DNA of 19,720 nt from JBILVQ01 sp044370375 (GCA_044370375.1 JBILVQ010000035.1:1-19720), one strand, 5' to 3'. Shown: positions 7,041 through 16,640, counted from the first letter of the stretch. Translations and numbers: made by a program. The notes: generated from the sequence alone by a model not told the origin.

Positions 7041-8978
7041 TTATGAGGCTGATCCTTCAATCATTTCACTGATTTTTTCCCATTCTGTCATCAATTGCCG
7101 ATGCTGCTCTTGTTGTTTTTGATGCAAGGAAATTAACTGAGCTGTTTTTTTCGCATCCTCCAATATGTTTGGATCCGACAATTGTTTTTCTGTATCGGCA
7201 ATTTCTTTTTCACATTGCGCAATAGAATCTTCTGCTTTTTTTAGTTGCTGCTCTAATTTTTTCTGATTCTTTTCTTGTTCCTTGCGTTGTGTTTGATCAG
7301 GTGCCTCTTGCTTTTGTTTTTTATTTTTTTCAGTTTGCAATACCCCTTCCACACTTTCCAGGAATAGCGTTTGAGATTTTAGTTTGTCGAGGAATTCGCT
7401 GATTCCACCCAAAATTTCTCTTACATTTCCCTTTCTAAAGTAAAGTGTTTTTTGTGTTAATCCATCCAGAAAGTCCCTGTCGTGAGAAACCAGTAACATG
7501 GTTCCGTCATAATTGTTGAGGGCTCTTTTCAAAACCTCTTTGCTGGCTATATCCAAGTGATTGGTGGGCTCATCCAGTACCAACACATTGTAGGGATGCA
7601 ACAACAACTTACACAAGGCAAGACGATTTTTTTCACCCCCTGATAACACTTTCACTTTCTTGAAAACATCATCACCGCTGAACATAAACATACCAAGCAA
7701 TGCTCTGATGTCTTTTCGAATATCACCTACTGCAGCATCATCAATGGTTTCAAGTACTGTTCTTTCACCATCCAGTAATTCTGCCTGGTTTTGCGCAAAG
7801 TAACCAATATCAACATTATAACCGGGTTCTATTTTGCCTTCAAAGTCAAGCACTCCGGCAATGATTTTCACAAGGGTAGATTTACCTTCACCGTTTTTTC
7901 CGGCCAAGGCAATTTTTTCATTGCGTTCTACCATGAAACTCACATCCTTCAAAATTACTTTTTCGCCATATTTTTTCGCTACATGATTTACTTCGAGCAC
8001 CACTCTTCCTGCGCGTGGTGATGGAGGAAATTTAAAGGCCAATTTCCTGGAATCACTTTCATCAACTTCTACTCTGTCGAGTTTGTCGAGCTTCTTAATT
8101 AGTGATTGAGCAAAGCTTGCTTTGTTTTTTTTGGCCCTGAATTTATTGATCAGTTCCTGGGTATGTTCAATGTATTTATCCTGATTTTTTTTCGCATTTA
8201 GTTGCATGGCTTTGCGCTCTTCTCTTTCAATCAGGTAGTTGCTGTAATTGGTTTTGAAGTCGTAAATTTTTCCGCTGGTAATTTCAATCGTTCGATTGGT
8301 CATTTTATCGAGCAGCGTTTTATCATGAGAAACAAGAATTACCGCTCCGGGATAAGAACTCATGAAACCTTCCAACCATTGAATAGATTCAATATCCAGG
8401 TGATTGGTTGGCTCATCCAGGAGCAAAACATCCGGTCGGTTAATGAGTAAACGGGCCAATTCGATTCTCATTCTCCAACCGCCACTAAACTCATTGCATG
8501 GACGGTCGAAATCACTTCTTTCAAAACCTAATCCGATCAGAATTTTTTCTAAATCTGCATCAGAATTATAACCATCCAGCATCGAAAATCTTTCGGCAGC
8601 ATAGGTGATGTCTTCCAACAACTGATGATACTCGTCACTTTCATAATCAGTTCTTACTGCTAATTCTTCCTCAATGGATTTCATCAGTTTCTGCAAGTGA
8701 TCTATTTCCTGTCGAGAGGATGCCACTTCTTCGCGAACAGTTTTATCACTTCCTGCAACAATATCTTGCGATAAGTAGCCAAGGGTTGCTTCTTTGGGCA
8801 TGGCAATTTTCCCACCCTCCGGTTTTTGTTGACCCGAAATAATGCGCATCAGCGTTGATTTTCCGGCTCCATTTCTTCCTACCAAACCTACTCGGTCGCC
8901 ACTGTTTACCAGAAAGGAGATGTTTTCGAAAAGAAAGGTGCCGCCAAAGCCGGCTGAAAGTGATTGAACTGATAACAT
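7041..8978 (-). CDS. ABC-F family ATPase
   Basis: This soluble 645-residue protein has two ABC domains and no membrane segments, as in ABC-F proteins that act on the ribosome. Domain 1 has Walker A GRNGAGKST (34-42), signature FSGGW (164-168), Walker B VLLLDEPTNHLD (about 184-195) and VSHD (about 216). Domain 2 has GKNGEGKST (360-368), LSGGE (445-449), VLVLDEPTNHLD (about 465-476) and VSHD (497-500). A lysine-rich helical linker (about 245-325) separates them, and a charged coiled-coil tail occupies about 545-640, as in Uup/YheS-like members. It starts 3 nt after the SDR-like gene, so the two form an operon. Translation-factor or housekeeping roles are more likely than resistance, but the sequence alone does not decide. 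Confidence 0.93.
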   Translation of the reverse strand: MLSVQSLSAGFGGTFLFENISFLVNSGDRVGLVGRNGAGKSTLMRIISGQQKPEGGKIAMPKEATLGYLSQDIVAGSDKTVREEVASSRQEIDHLQKLMKSIEEELAVRTDYESDEYHQLLEDITYAAERFSMLDGYNSDADLEKILIGLGFERSDFDRPCNEFSGGWRMRIELARLLINRPDVLLLDEPTNHLDIESIQWLEGFMSSYPGAVILVSHDKTLLDKMTNRTIEITSGKIYDFKTNYSNYLIEREERKAMQLNAKKNQDKYIEHTQELINKFRAKKNKASFAQSLIKKLDKLDRVEVDESDSRKLAFKFPPSPRAGRVVLEVNHVAKKYGEKVILKDVSFMVERNEKIALAGKNGEGKSTLVKIIAGVLDFEGKIEPGYNVDIGYFAQNQAELLDGERTVLETIDDAAVGDIRKDIRALLGMFMFSGDDVFKKVKVLSGGEKNRLALCKLLLHPYNVLVLDEPTNHLDIASKEVLKRALNNYDGTMLLVSHDRDFLDGLTQKTLYFRKGNVREILGGISEFLDKLKSQTLFLESVEGVLQTEKNKKQKQEAPDQTQRKEQEKNQKKLEQQLKKAEDSIAQCEKEIADTEKQLSDPNILEDAKKTAQLISLHQKQQEQHRQLMTEWEKISEMIEGSAS

Positions 8979-8981
8979 GGG

Positions 8982-9641
8982 TTAAATGGCTGAGGCTTTT
9001 TGTAGTTGATTGGAAAGCACCGTGTGCACTCCTTTTTGTTTTGTTAAACTTAATTTTATCATGGCCTTTGCTACTGTTTCTGCAGCAATGGGCCGGTACT
9101 TTTCGAAGGGTCCCCATAACAACCAGCTCCAGAGGTAGGAGCTGAGGATGGCTATTTTTTCTCCGAAACGAAATTCTTTTCTTGGTCCCGTTAGCAGCGA
9201 AGGTTGCACAAAAATGACGGTTTCTAAACCAATTTCGGAAATGCTTTGCTGCATTCTTCCTTTGGTTCGCAGATAAAAATTGGATGACAGTGGATCAGCA
9301 CCCAAAGAGGAGACCACCAATAATTGGGGGATGTTTTGTTTTTTGCACCAATGCGCAAGATTGACAGGGAGATGATAATCTGCTTTTTCGAAAATTTCCT
9401 GAGAACCGGCTTTACCAATGGTAGTACCAACACAACAGAAAACAATGCTTTCAGCAGGATTCAGCTCCAATAAGGTTAAGGCTTCGAAGTCAACGATGAG
9501 CTCCTTGATTTTTTCCCCTTTCAAGCCCAAAGGTTTACGCACTAAAAGGATGATTTTTGAAAATTCATGGGCCTTTTGCAAGTGCTCTACCAAGAAAGTG
9601 CCGATAAGTCCTCCGGCTCCTGCAACAACCGCTGTTTTCAT
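8982..9641 (-). CDS. HTATIP2-like NAD(P)-binding oxidoreductase (atypical SDR)
   Basis: This 219-residue single Rossmann domain has a nucleotide-binding GAGGLIG (8-14) right after strand 1. It also has FCCVGTT (about 68-74), VVSSLGAD (about 109-116, including the serine position), YLRTK (123-127, the YxxxK pair) and QPSLLTGPR. This pattern matches the NAD(P)H-binding HTATIP2/YbjT-type atypical short-chain dehydrogenases. Redox substrates of the group are poorly known. The ATG is preceded closely by a CATCTTTG element on the minus strand, one base from TAnnTTTG. It is the first gene of a two-gene operon with the ABC-F gene. Confidence 0.85.
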   Translation of the reverse strand: MKTAVVAGAGGLIGTFLVEHLQKAHEFSKIILLVRKPLGLKGEKIKELIVDFEALTLLELNPAESIVFCCVGTTIGKAGSQEIFEKADYHLPVNLAHWCKKQNIPQLLVVSSLGADPLSSNFYLRTKGRMQQSISEIGLETVIFVQPSLLTGPRKEFRFGEKIAILSSYLWSWLLWGPFEKYRPIAAETVAKAMIKLSLTKQKGVHTVLSNQLQKASAI

Positions 9642-9657
9642 TTTAGCGCAAAGATGC

Positions 9658-9665
9658 TAAATTTG
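9658..9665 (+). promoter_or_regulatory. Bacteroidota -7 promoter element upstream of recX
   Basis: TAAATTTG is an exact match to the TAnnTTTG consensus of Bacteroidota sigma-ABfr promoters. It lies in the 74-bp gap between divergent genes. No clear -33 TTG is present at the expected spacing. A near-match (CATCTTTG, positions 9649-9656 on the minus strand) faces the SDR-like gene, so the two elements are back to back. Confidence 0.5.
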
Positions 9666-9715
9666 TACAGAATTTTGTAGGGTGGAATAGGTTTTTGTAT
9701 GATTTTGTTTTGGAA

Positions 9716-10165
9716 ATGAATAAGAATTTAGAAAAAGCTAGACGCTTTTGCGCCTTGCAGGAGCGTTCGCATCAGGAGTTGCGGGATAAGTTGTACGACT
9801 GGGGATTTCACAAGGAGGAGGTTGAAGAAATTATTGCAACCATGATCACCGAGAATTTCCTCAATGAGGAAAGATTTGCCATGGCTTATGCCGGTGGAAA
9901 ATTTAGAATTAAACGTTGGGGCAAAATTAAGATTGAACATGGTTTGCGAATTCATCGGATTTGTGAACCCCTTATTCGACAAGCTATTCAGAGTATAGAG
10001 GAGGATGACTACCTTGAATGTTTGCGTTACATTCTTAAGAAAAAGGAAAAGGATTTTAATTCTTTACCTACCCCAATCAAAAAGAAAAGATTGCTGGCTT
10101 TTGCCTATTCAAAAGGCTTTGAACGACAATTGGTGATGGAAATTTGGGCCAACGAAAGGCCATAG
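9716..10165 (+). CDS. recX: RecX family regulatory protein
   Basis: This protein of 149 residues is rich in charged helices. The order KARRFCALQERSHQELRDKL, then VEEIIATMITENFLNEERFA and FRIKRWGKIKIEHGL, is characteristic of RecX, the small modulator that binds RecA filaments. A TTG at 9695 would add seven residues; I chose the ATG at 9716 because family members start shortly before the KARRFCALQ region. recA is not in the window, which is common in Bacteroidota. A TAAATTTG promoter element lies about 50 nt upstream of the ATG. The protein is slightly short for RecX but covers all three helical modules. Confidence 0.85.
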   Translation: MNKNLEKARRFCALQERSHQELRDKLYDWGFHKEEVEEIIATMITENFLNEERFAMAYAGGKFRIKRWGKIKIEHGLRIHRICEPLIRQAIQSIEEDDYLECLRYILKKKEKDFNSLPTPIKKKRLLAFAYSKGFERQLVMEIWANERP

Positions 10166-10282
10166 CCTTTCCTGCTATTTTTTGTTTTCGACAAGCAAAT
10201 GGATTATTATCTGTCTGGTATACAGGCATTTGCAAATTATTGTATCCTAAGCTTCTCCGGCAACCACTTTCCCGACGGAATA

Positions 10283-13200
10283 ATGGCCTGCATCCCCAAG
10301 AAAATAGCCATTTTTGCGTTATTATTATCCTTGAGAAATCTGCTTTTCATATCGTTGTTGTTGGGCTTCTGCATGCTGCAGCAAGGTTGGGCACAAAAAA
10401 TTGAACGACAAAAGTGGTTACCGGCTTCCTCCGACACGCTGCAATTGGATAGTTTGATGATCATTCAATCTACCTTGAAAGTTTATGCAGATTCATCAGC
10501 CACCAACAAGATTAATTTTCAATGGCTTGCCGGAAACAGGTTGGTGCTGATTGCAGATAGTCTTGACCGCCTACCGCCCTTTGTCTTGCTGCGATACCAA
10601 GCCTTCCCTTTTTATGATTTAAAAAGAATTTACCGAAAAGACCCCGCAAGAATTGAACAATCTGAAACTGCTTTCCCAAATACTTTTACCTTCACCTTTG
10701 AACAGAAAAGTGAAGATTATTTTCAATGGGAAGGTCTTTCAAAATCAGGTAGTATCACGCGTGGAATTTCTTTTGGAAACAACCAAGATGTGGTGGTTAA
10801 TTCCAATCTCAATTTGCAAATTTCCGGAAAATTAAGTCCGGCCATTTCCATTCAGGCTGCTGTTTCGGATGACAATATTCCCTTGCAACCTGAAGGAAAT
10901 ACAAGACAGTTGCAGGAGTTTGACAAAGTGTATATTCAGGTATTTGATGCCAACCAAAAATTAACGGCCGGTGATTTTCAATTGACCCGACCACCTTCTT
11001 ATTTTCTTAATTACTATAAAAGAGCGCAAGGGGGATGGTACCAATTGAACACAGATTTTTTGACCCCTCAAAAAAACCGATGGAAGGTAAATTCCGAAGT
11101 GGCGGCTGCTGTTTCAAGAGGGAAGTTTTCGCGTATGTTGTTCAATGGCGTGGAAGGCAATCAGGGACCCTATCGGCTCAAAGGAGCAGAAAATGAATTG
11201 TTCATCATTGTTTTGTCGGGCTCCGAAAGAATTTATATGGATGGAGAACTGCTGGTGCGAGGACAAGAGAATGATTATATCATTGATTATAATACCGCTG
11301 AATTAACTTTTACAGCAAAGCGTTTGGTTACCAAAGACAAAAGGATTATTGCAGAATTTCAATACTCAGATCGTAACTATGCACGTAGTTTGATGATAGC
11401 TGGCAGTGATTTGAAATCAGATCATTGGACGGTGCGTGTTCATGCTTTCTCTGAGCAGGACAATAAGAACCGACCGCTTTCTTATACATTGAACGATGAA
11501 CAGAAAGAATTACTACGAAGTGTTGGGGATAGCATAGAAAGTGCTTTTTTCAATCAGGTGGATACCTTGTCGTATTCAGAGAATTTAGTTCTATATGCCG
11601 GCAAGGATACCATTGTTGATGGAATTCTATACCCTTCGGTTTTTTATTATTCCACCAATCCTGAGTTGGCCTTTTACCGGCCTTCGTTTTCACAAGTTGG
11701 ATTGAATCGTGGTAATTACCGACAGATTAATTCCACCGCCAATGGAAAAGTTTTTGAATGGATTGCTCCTGCAAACGGAGTGCCTCAGGGCGATTACGAA
11801 CCTGTTGTGCTATTGCCCACACCTAAACGCAAACGTATGTTGGTTTCATCGGTTGAATACAAACCTTCTGCCCGCTGGCGAGCCTCAACAGAGCTGGCAT
11901 ATACAGAGAATAACATCAATACTTTCGCGGTAAGTGATCGGGCCAATGATGATGGTTATGCAGTGAAAACTGAATTAGAGAATACTCGTAATCTTAGCAA
12001 TGATTCTTTGCCCTGGGTATTAAAAAGTACCGTTCAACACGAATGGATATCCAGAGATTTCTCACCCATTGAACGGTTCAGGGCCATAGAATTTGAACGA
12101 GACTGGAATCGACAAAGTCCTTTGGTGGTGCAACAACAAAACCTTGTTTCAGGTTCACTTCTGCTGAAGAAATCGAATCAGAAATTTGTTCAGTACAAAT
12201 TGAGCGCTTTTTTAGAAGGTAATAATTACAATGGTAATTTGCATTCCCTGAATGGGATTTTCGAAAATAAAAATTGGGTCATAGATGCAACGGCCAGTTA
12301 TCTAAGTTCAACCGGGACACAAGAGAGCAGTACTTTTTTAAGGCAGAAATCCGGATTAGCCCGTAGGTTCAAGAATCGCTATCGAATTGGTGTTTCTGAG
12401 GAGCAGGAGAGAAGCGTCATTCAATTGAATCAGTCCGATTCACTAGCCAGACGTAGTTTTCATTTTTTTGAATACAATGCCTATGCCGGCACAGATGATA
12501 CCACTAAAAATGCATTTGAGTTGCGCTATATTAACCGAACTGATTGGCTGCCATATATCAATGATTTGCGACAAGGAACAGTAGGGGAGACCTACAAAGT
12601 TTCGGGTGCATTAAATGAAAACCCCAATCATGTTTTCAAAAGTTCATTGGCTTTGCGGAATTTGGTCATTAACGATTCCGTACTCACCGGTTTGCGTCCA
12701 GACCGCACCTTGCTCAGCAGAACGGAGTATCGGTTCAGGATGCTGAAAGGATTGATTTACGGACAAATATTCTACGAAATTGGTTCAGGGCAGGAAGTAA
12801 AAAAAGAGTATTCTTTTTTAGAGGTTGCACCCGGACAGGGTGCCTTTACCTGGATTGATTACAATGAAAACGGAGTAAAGGAATTGAATGAGTTTGAGGT
12901 GGCGGTATTTTCCGACCAGGCGAAATACATCAAAATATTTACGCCCACCAATCAATTTGTAAAGACCTTTAACAATCAGTTTTCACAAGTCATTAATGTG
13001 GGGGCGCCCTCCAAATGGGTAAGTTCAAAGAATATTTTAAAGAAAATTGTTGTACGTTTTAATGATCAGTTTTCTTATCGGATTGACAGAAAATTGCAGG
13101 GGATAGATGCCTCTCGGGCCTATAATCCTTTCCAAGAAACCAGTTTTGATTCTGCCTTGGTTTCGCTCAATGGAGCCATCCGAAACACGGTTTTTTTCAA

Positions 13201-13813
13201 TAGGTTGAATCAGGTTTTTGGTGCCGATTATACTTATCAGCAAAACCAATCAAGGATATTACTTACCAATGGATATGAATCCAGAAATCAAGTTTCCCAC
13301 TCAATAAAATTCAGGTGGAATTTGGTAAAAACATTATTGCTGAACATGGAAGGAGCAAAGGGCAACAAAGTGAATGCGGCAGAATATTTTTCTACCCGTA
13401 ATTACGAAATAAATTTTTACAATCTTGAGCCAAAGCTTACCTTTCAGCCCAATGTAAGTTTTAGGGTTGCCGTAAGTTATCGTTATTCGAATAAATGGGA
13501 TTTAGGCACGGATTCTTTGCAAAGAGCCATTGCACAAAATTTAGGTACAGAAATGCGTTATAATGTTGCGGGCAAGGGAACTTTATCATTTCGTTTAAAT
13601 CGCATACAACAAAGTTTTAACGGAGATGCAAATTCAACCCTGGGTTTTGAAATGTTGGAAGGATTGGCCATTGGCGATAACTATACCTGGGCTCTCACCT
13701 ACCAGCGTACCCTAACCAACAATATGCAAATTAACCTCAATTATGAAGGAAGAAAAACACCGTTGTCTAAAATCATTCATACCGGCGGAATACAAGTGAG
13801 GGCGTTTTTTTGA
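10283..13813 (+). CDS. Very large predicted outer-membrane beta-rich protein, function unknown
   Basis: From this ATG the protein has 1176 residues: KK, a long hydrophobic leader, and an AQ cleavage site near residue 38. An in-frame ATG at 10199 would add 28 residues and bury the leader, so it is less likely. The N-terminal third has SITRGISFGNNQDVVVNSNL and the IQAAVSDDNIPLQPEGNTRQLQEFD block. This is followed by IYMDGELLVRGQENDYIID, a repeat-like beta motif reminiscent of SprA-type outer-membrane proteins. Residues 859-870 fit a canonical EF-hand calcium loop (D-x-N-x-N-G, Glu at position 12). The rest alternates aromatic and polar residues as in a large barrel, ending in VRAFF. I recognise the class as Bacteroidota-specific but cannot assign a role. 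Confidence 0.8.
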   Translation: MACIPKKIAIFALLLSLRNLLFISLLLGFCMLQQGWAQKIERQKWLPASSDTLQLDSLMIIQSTLKVYADSSATNKINFQWLAGNRLVLIADSLDRLPPFVLLRYQAFPFYDLKRIYRKDPARIEQSETAFPNTFTFTFEQKSEDYFQWEGLSKSGSITRGISFGNNQDVVVNSNLNLQISGKLSPAISIQAAVSDDNIPLQPEGNTRQLQEFDKVYIQVFDANQKLTAGDFQLTRPPSYFLNYYKRAQGGWYQLNTDFLTPQKNRWKVNSEVAAAVSRGKFSRMLFNGVEGNQGPYRLKGAENELFIIVLSGSERIYMDGELLVRGQENDYIIDYNTAELTFTAKRLVTKDKRIIAEFQYSDRNYARSLMIAGSDLKSDHWTVRVHAFSEQDNKNRPLSYTLNDEQKELLRSVGDSIESAFFNQVDTLSYSENLVLYAGKDTIVDGILYPSVFYYSTNPELAFYRPSFSQVGLNRGNYRQINSTANGKVFEWIAPANGVPQGDYEPVVLLPTPKRKRMLVSSVEYKPSARWRASTELAYTENNINTFAVSDRANDDGYAVKTELENTRNLSNDSLPWVLKSTVQHEWISRDFSPIERFRAIEFERDWNRQSPLVVQQQNLVSGSLLLKKSNQKFVQYKLSAFLEGNNYNGNLHSLNGIFENKNWVIDATASYLSSTGTQESSTFLRQKSGLARRFKNRYRIGVSEEQERSVIQLNQSDSLARRSFHFFEYNAYAGTDDTTKNAFELRYINRTDWLPYINDLRQGTVGETYKVSGALNENPNHVFKSSLALRNLVINDSVLTGLRPDRTLLSRTEYRFRMLKGLIYGQIFYEIGSGQEVKKEYSFLEVAPGQGAFTWIDYNENGVKELNEFEVAVFSDQAKYIKIFTPTNQFVKTFNNQFSQVINVGAPSKWVSSKNILKKIVVRFNDQFSYRIDRKLQGIDASRAYNPFQETSFDSALVSLNGAIRNTVFFNRLNQVFGADYTYQQNQSRILLTNGYESRNQVSHSIKFRWNLVKTLLLNMEGAKGNKVNAAEYFSTRNYEINFYNLEPKLTFQPNVSFRVAVSYRYSNKWDLGTDSLQRAIAQNLGTEMRYNVAGKGTLSFRLNRIQQSFNGDANSTLGFEMLEGLAIGDNYTWALTYQRTLTNNMQINLNYEGRKTPLSKIIHTGGIQVRAFF

Positions 13814-14163
13814 TGGACTTTAGTGTTTGCTTTTGCATAAATAATCCTCAAGAAATTCAGTGTAGCCTTTTTACTTAGTTTCCTTGCTAGGGATATGCAA
13901 CAATTTTTTCTTTTTGAAAGTACTTTTTACCAAAACAGTAGACGATGGATACTGCAGGAGCAAACCAATTTTTAAATTCGTTTATCCTTTGTTACTGAAA
14001 AATGTGTCGGAGAAGTTGAGAACAAATTAAACAATCGACCAGAAAGAAAATTTAATTCCCAAAACCGCTAACCAATTGCTAAAAAGAAAATTGCACTTAT
14101 CACTTGAACTCAGCATTGAAGTAAATTTGAAAGTAAATGCGGCTGACAAAATACTGACTCCAG
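13814..14163. other. Convergent intergenic region without recognisable features
   Basis: This 350-bp AT-rich stretch lies between the stop of the large outer-membrane protein and the convergent anmK stop. I see no convincing gene, hairpin terminator, tRNA or repeat. A small open frame beginning at 14076 runs antisense into anmK and is probably spurious. Confidence 0.6.
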
Positions 14164-15288
14164 TTAATTCCCATCCCCACCCCAAACAACCCCTCCACTT
14201 ACATCGTTTCTCGCACCGGTTACACTACCCATGCAATTGGGTAAATTATTCCAACGCAACCATCCCAGCAAGGCAAAAATGATAGCTTCTTTGAATTGAA
14301 TGTTTTCCTTATTGGCCACAACAATTTGCGCCTTGCTTTTGCTCATTAATTGTTTTACAAAATAAGTGTTGAAAGCACCACCTCCGCTCAAAAGCACTTT
14401 GCCATTTCCTCCACTTTCAATGCTTCTTGTTATTTGCTCAACGGTATGTATTACAAAGGTTTTCAAATAGTCTTCTGTTTTTATGCTTCTGTTTTCTAGT
14501 AAAGGAAGAATATTCGCTTCAACCCATTCCCTTCCCATTGATTTTGGTCCCGATTTTTTATAATAGCTCAAACTGTTGAGCGCTTTTAGTAAGTTAGGTA
14601 TTGTTTTCCCAGCACCGGCAAGTCTTCCGCTGTCATCGTATTCTTTGCCGTCCCTTTCTGCAAGGGCATTCATCACCAAATTGAAGGGCACAATGTCGTA
14701 GGCCAATCGCAGGCCATTTTTCCTGTAAGACGTATTGGCAATTCCTCCTAAATTGATGCATTGATCATAGTCTGCATACAACAAGGCATCTCCCATTGGT
14801 ACCAGAGGAGCCCCCTGTCCGCCCGCCGCAATGTCCATTACCCTGAAGTCATTCACCACCGGCAAACCACAAGCCATCCATATTTGTGCTCCATGACCAA
14901 TTTGTAGGCTAAAGCCACGTGCAGGATTATGATGAACCGTATGCCCATGGGAGGCGATGATTTGGGCCTTGAGTTTGTTTTTTTCTAAATAGCTTTTGAT
15001 GCTTTCTCCCAAAAAATTGCCATAGTCAGCATCCAGGGCCAGCAATTCTGCAGCGTTCAAATTCAGGCTTTCCGCAAGTCTTTTTTTCCATGGTTTAGGG
15101 TAAGGCAGCGTTTTTCCCTTGCTACTGCTTACCTTCAATCCCCTTTCGGTTATTTCAAAGCGACAGGCAATAAGGTCTATTCCGTCCAATGAAGTGCCTG
15201 ACATACAGCCTATTATAATGCCTGAGCGCTGCGGAAGCCCTACCTTGATCTGGTCAAGAATGGATTTTTCTTTGGTTTTTTTTGTCAT
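14164..15288 (-). CDS. anmK: Anhydro-N-acetylmuramic acid kinase
   Basis: AnmK phosphorylates and hydrates 1,6-anhydro-MurNAc to MurNAc-6-phosphate during cytoplasmic peptidoglycan recycling. The 374-residue protein shows the family's phosphate-binding IIGCMSGTSLDGID (about 25-38), ASHGHTVHHNP (about 112-122), NDFRVMDIAAGGQGAPLVP (about 146-164), INLGGIANTSY, YDIVPFNLVMNALA and LLSGGGAFN. It ends with the usual C-terminal EAIIFALLGWLR and NCMGSVTGA. I chose the ATG at 15288. A TTG at 15342 would add 18 lysine-rich residues, and even the chosen form carries about 20 extra residues before the core. No other recycling gene is adjacent. It is divergent from the acyl-CoA dehydrogenase gene. Confidence 0.94.
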   Translation of the reverse strand: MTKKTKEKSILDQIKVGLPQRSGIIIGCMSGTSLDGIDLIACRFEITERGLKVSSSKGKTLPYPKPWKKRLAESLNLNAAELLALDADYGNFLGESIKSYLEKNKLKAQIIASHGHTVHHNPARGFSLQIGHGAQIWMACGLPVVNDFRVMDIAAGGQGAPLVPMGDALLYADYDQCINLGGIANTSYRKNGLRLAYDIVPFNLVMNALAERDGKEYDDSGRLAGAGKTIPNLLKALNSLSYYKKSGPKSMGREWVEANILPLLENRSIKTEDYLKTFVIHTVEQITRSIESGGNGKVLLSGGGAFNTYFVKQLMSKSKAQIVVANKENIQFKEAIIFALLGWLRWNNLPNCMGSVTGARNDVSGGVVWGGDGN

Positions 15289-15362
15289 TTCTTTGGATTT
15301 TTTGCCCTTAACTTGTTCCTTTGATGTGGCTATTTTGCCCAACCCAAATTAAAGAACAAACC

Positions 15363-16502
15363 ATGGATTTTCAGCTAAGTGAAGAACATTTGATGATTCA
15401 AAAAGCAGCAAGAGATTTTGCCAACGATGTTTTAAAACCAGGAGTAATTGAACGCGATGAAACCCAAAAGTTTCCGGCCGATGAAATAAAGCAATTAGGA
15501 GAACTCGGTTTTTTAGGAATGATGGTTAGTCCTGAATATGGTGGCGGTGGTATGGATACTGTCTCTTATGTGCTGGCCATGGAAGAACTTTCCAAAGTGG
15601 ATGCTTCCGCTTCGGTGGTGGTTTCTGTCAATAATTCCTTGGTTTGCTGGGGACTTGAAAATTTTGGCAACGAGGAGCAAAAGCGCAAATATTTGGTTCC
15701 ACTAGCCAAAGGAGAAATTATTGGAGCCTTTTGTCTGTCGGAACCGGAAGCAGGTTCAGATGCTACCTCACAAAAAACAACGGCCATTGATATGGGCGAT
15801 CATTATTTGTTGAACGGAACCAAGAACTGGATTACCAACGGAAGTTCTGCTTCTGTTTATCTGGTGATGGCTCAAACCGATGTTGCCAAAGGACACAAAG
15901 GTATTAACTGCCTGATTGTAGAGCGTGGAATGCCCGGTTTTGTATTAGGTGCTAAAGAAAACAAAATGGGTATTCGTGGTTCTGATACCCATTCCTTGTT
16001 GTTTACCGATGTAAAAGTTCCTAAAGCCAATCGCATCGGAGAGGATGGATTTGGTTTTAAATTCGCCATGAAAACCTTAACCGGGGGTAGAATTGGAATT
16101 GCTTCTCAGGCCTTAGGAATTGCCAGCGGTGCTTACGAATTGGCCCTTGCCTATTCTAAAGAAAGGAAGGCTTTCGGAAAAACAATTTCAGAACACCAGG
16201 CCATTCAATTTAAATTAGCCGATATGGCCACAGAGATTGAAGCTGCCCGTTTATTATGCCTTAAAGCTGCCCGTGCCAAAGATAATCATGAAGATTACGG
16301 TATGATTAGCGCCATGGCCAAATTATTTGCTTCAAGAGTTGCCATGTGGGTGACCACCGAAGCCGTGCAAATTCATGGTGGTTATGGTTACGTAAAAGAG
16401 TACCATGTAGAAAGATTGATGCGTGATGCAAAGATTACGCAGATTTACGAAGGCACCACAGAAGTGCAGAAAATTGTTATTTCAAGAAGCGTATTGGGTT
16501 AA
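15363..16502 (+). CDS. Acyl-CoA dehydrogenase (short-chain/butyryl type)
   Basis: This FAD enzyme of 379 residues oxidises acyl-CoA to trans-2-enoyl-CoA in fatty-acid or branched amino-acid breakdown, passing electrons to electron-transfer flavoprotein. The N-terminal helical domain starts MDFQLSEEHLMIQKAARDFA. CLSEPEAGSD (124-133) and NGTKNWITNG (about 151-160) belong to the beta domain. ERKAFGKTISEHQAIQFKLADM and QIHGGYGY (336-343) belong to the C-terminal flavin and tetramer contacts. The catalytic base is Glu363 in IYEGTTEVQ, the position used by short-chain members. Length is standard. It ends at a strong terminator and appears monocistronic, so the exact substrate is not indicated by context. 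Confidence 0.95.
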   Translation: MDFQLSEEHLMIQKAARDFANDVLKPGVIERDETQKFPADEIKQLGELGFLGMMVSPEYGGGGMDTVSYVLAMEELSKVDASASVVVSVNNSLVCWGLENFGNEEQKRKYLVPLAKGEIIGAFCLSEPEAGSDATSQKTTAIDMGDHYLLNGTKNWITNGSSASVYLVMAQTDVAKGHKGINCLIVERGMPGFVLGAKENKMGIRGSDTHSLLFTDVKVPKANRIGEDGFGFKFAMKTLTGGRIGIASQALGIASGAYELALAYSKERKAFGKTISEHQAIQFKLADMATEIEAARLLCLKAARAKDNHEDYGMISAMAKLFASRVAMWVTTEAVQIHGGYGYVKEYHVERLMRDAKITQIYEGTTEVQKIVISRSVLG

Positions 16503-16537
16503 AAAATAACCTGACCATATTTTCTTTTTAAGGTGTT

Positions 16538-16571
16538 AAAGACCCTTCTGAATAGGAGGGTCTTTTTTTTT
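16538..16571 (+). terminator. Strong intrinsic terminator after acyl-CoA dehydrogenase
   Basis: AAAGACCCTTCT pairs with AGGAGGGTCTTT around a GAAT loop, a 12-bp stem with one G-T pair, and runs into nine or more T. It lies about 36 nt after the stop codon. Confidence 0.9.
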
Positions 16572-16640
16572 GAATGATTTAGGACCCTGTCCAATTTACT
16601 GCTGCAGTTTTTAGATGTTTTATTGAAACTATCTAAGTCC

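Noticed and set aside
8746..9117. Minus-strand 123-codon frame across the SDR-like/ABC-F junction
   Set aside because: It is an alternative frame of two well-supported genes, with no domain of its own.
14076..14282. Small open frame of 68 codons between the outer-membrane protein and anmK
   Set aside because: It overlaps the anmK 3' end antisense, has low-complexity composition and no recognisable motif.
15289..15362. Divergent promoter pair between anmK and the acyl-CoA dehydrogenase
   Set aside because: The candidates (TATTTTG on +, TTAATTTG on -) each miss the consensus in sequence or spacing, so I do not report them as features.
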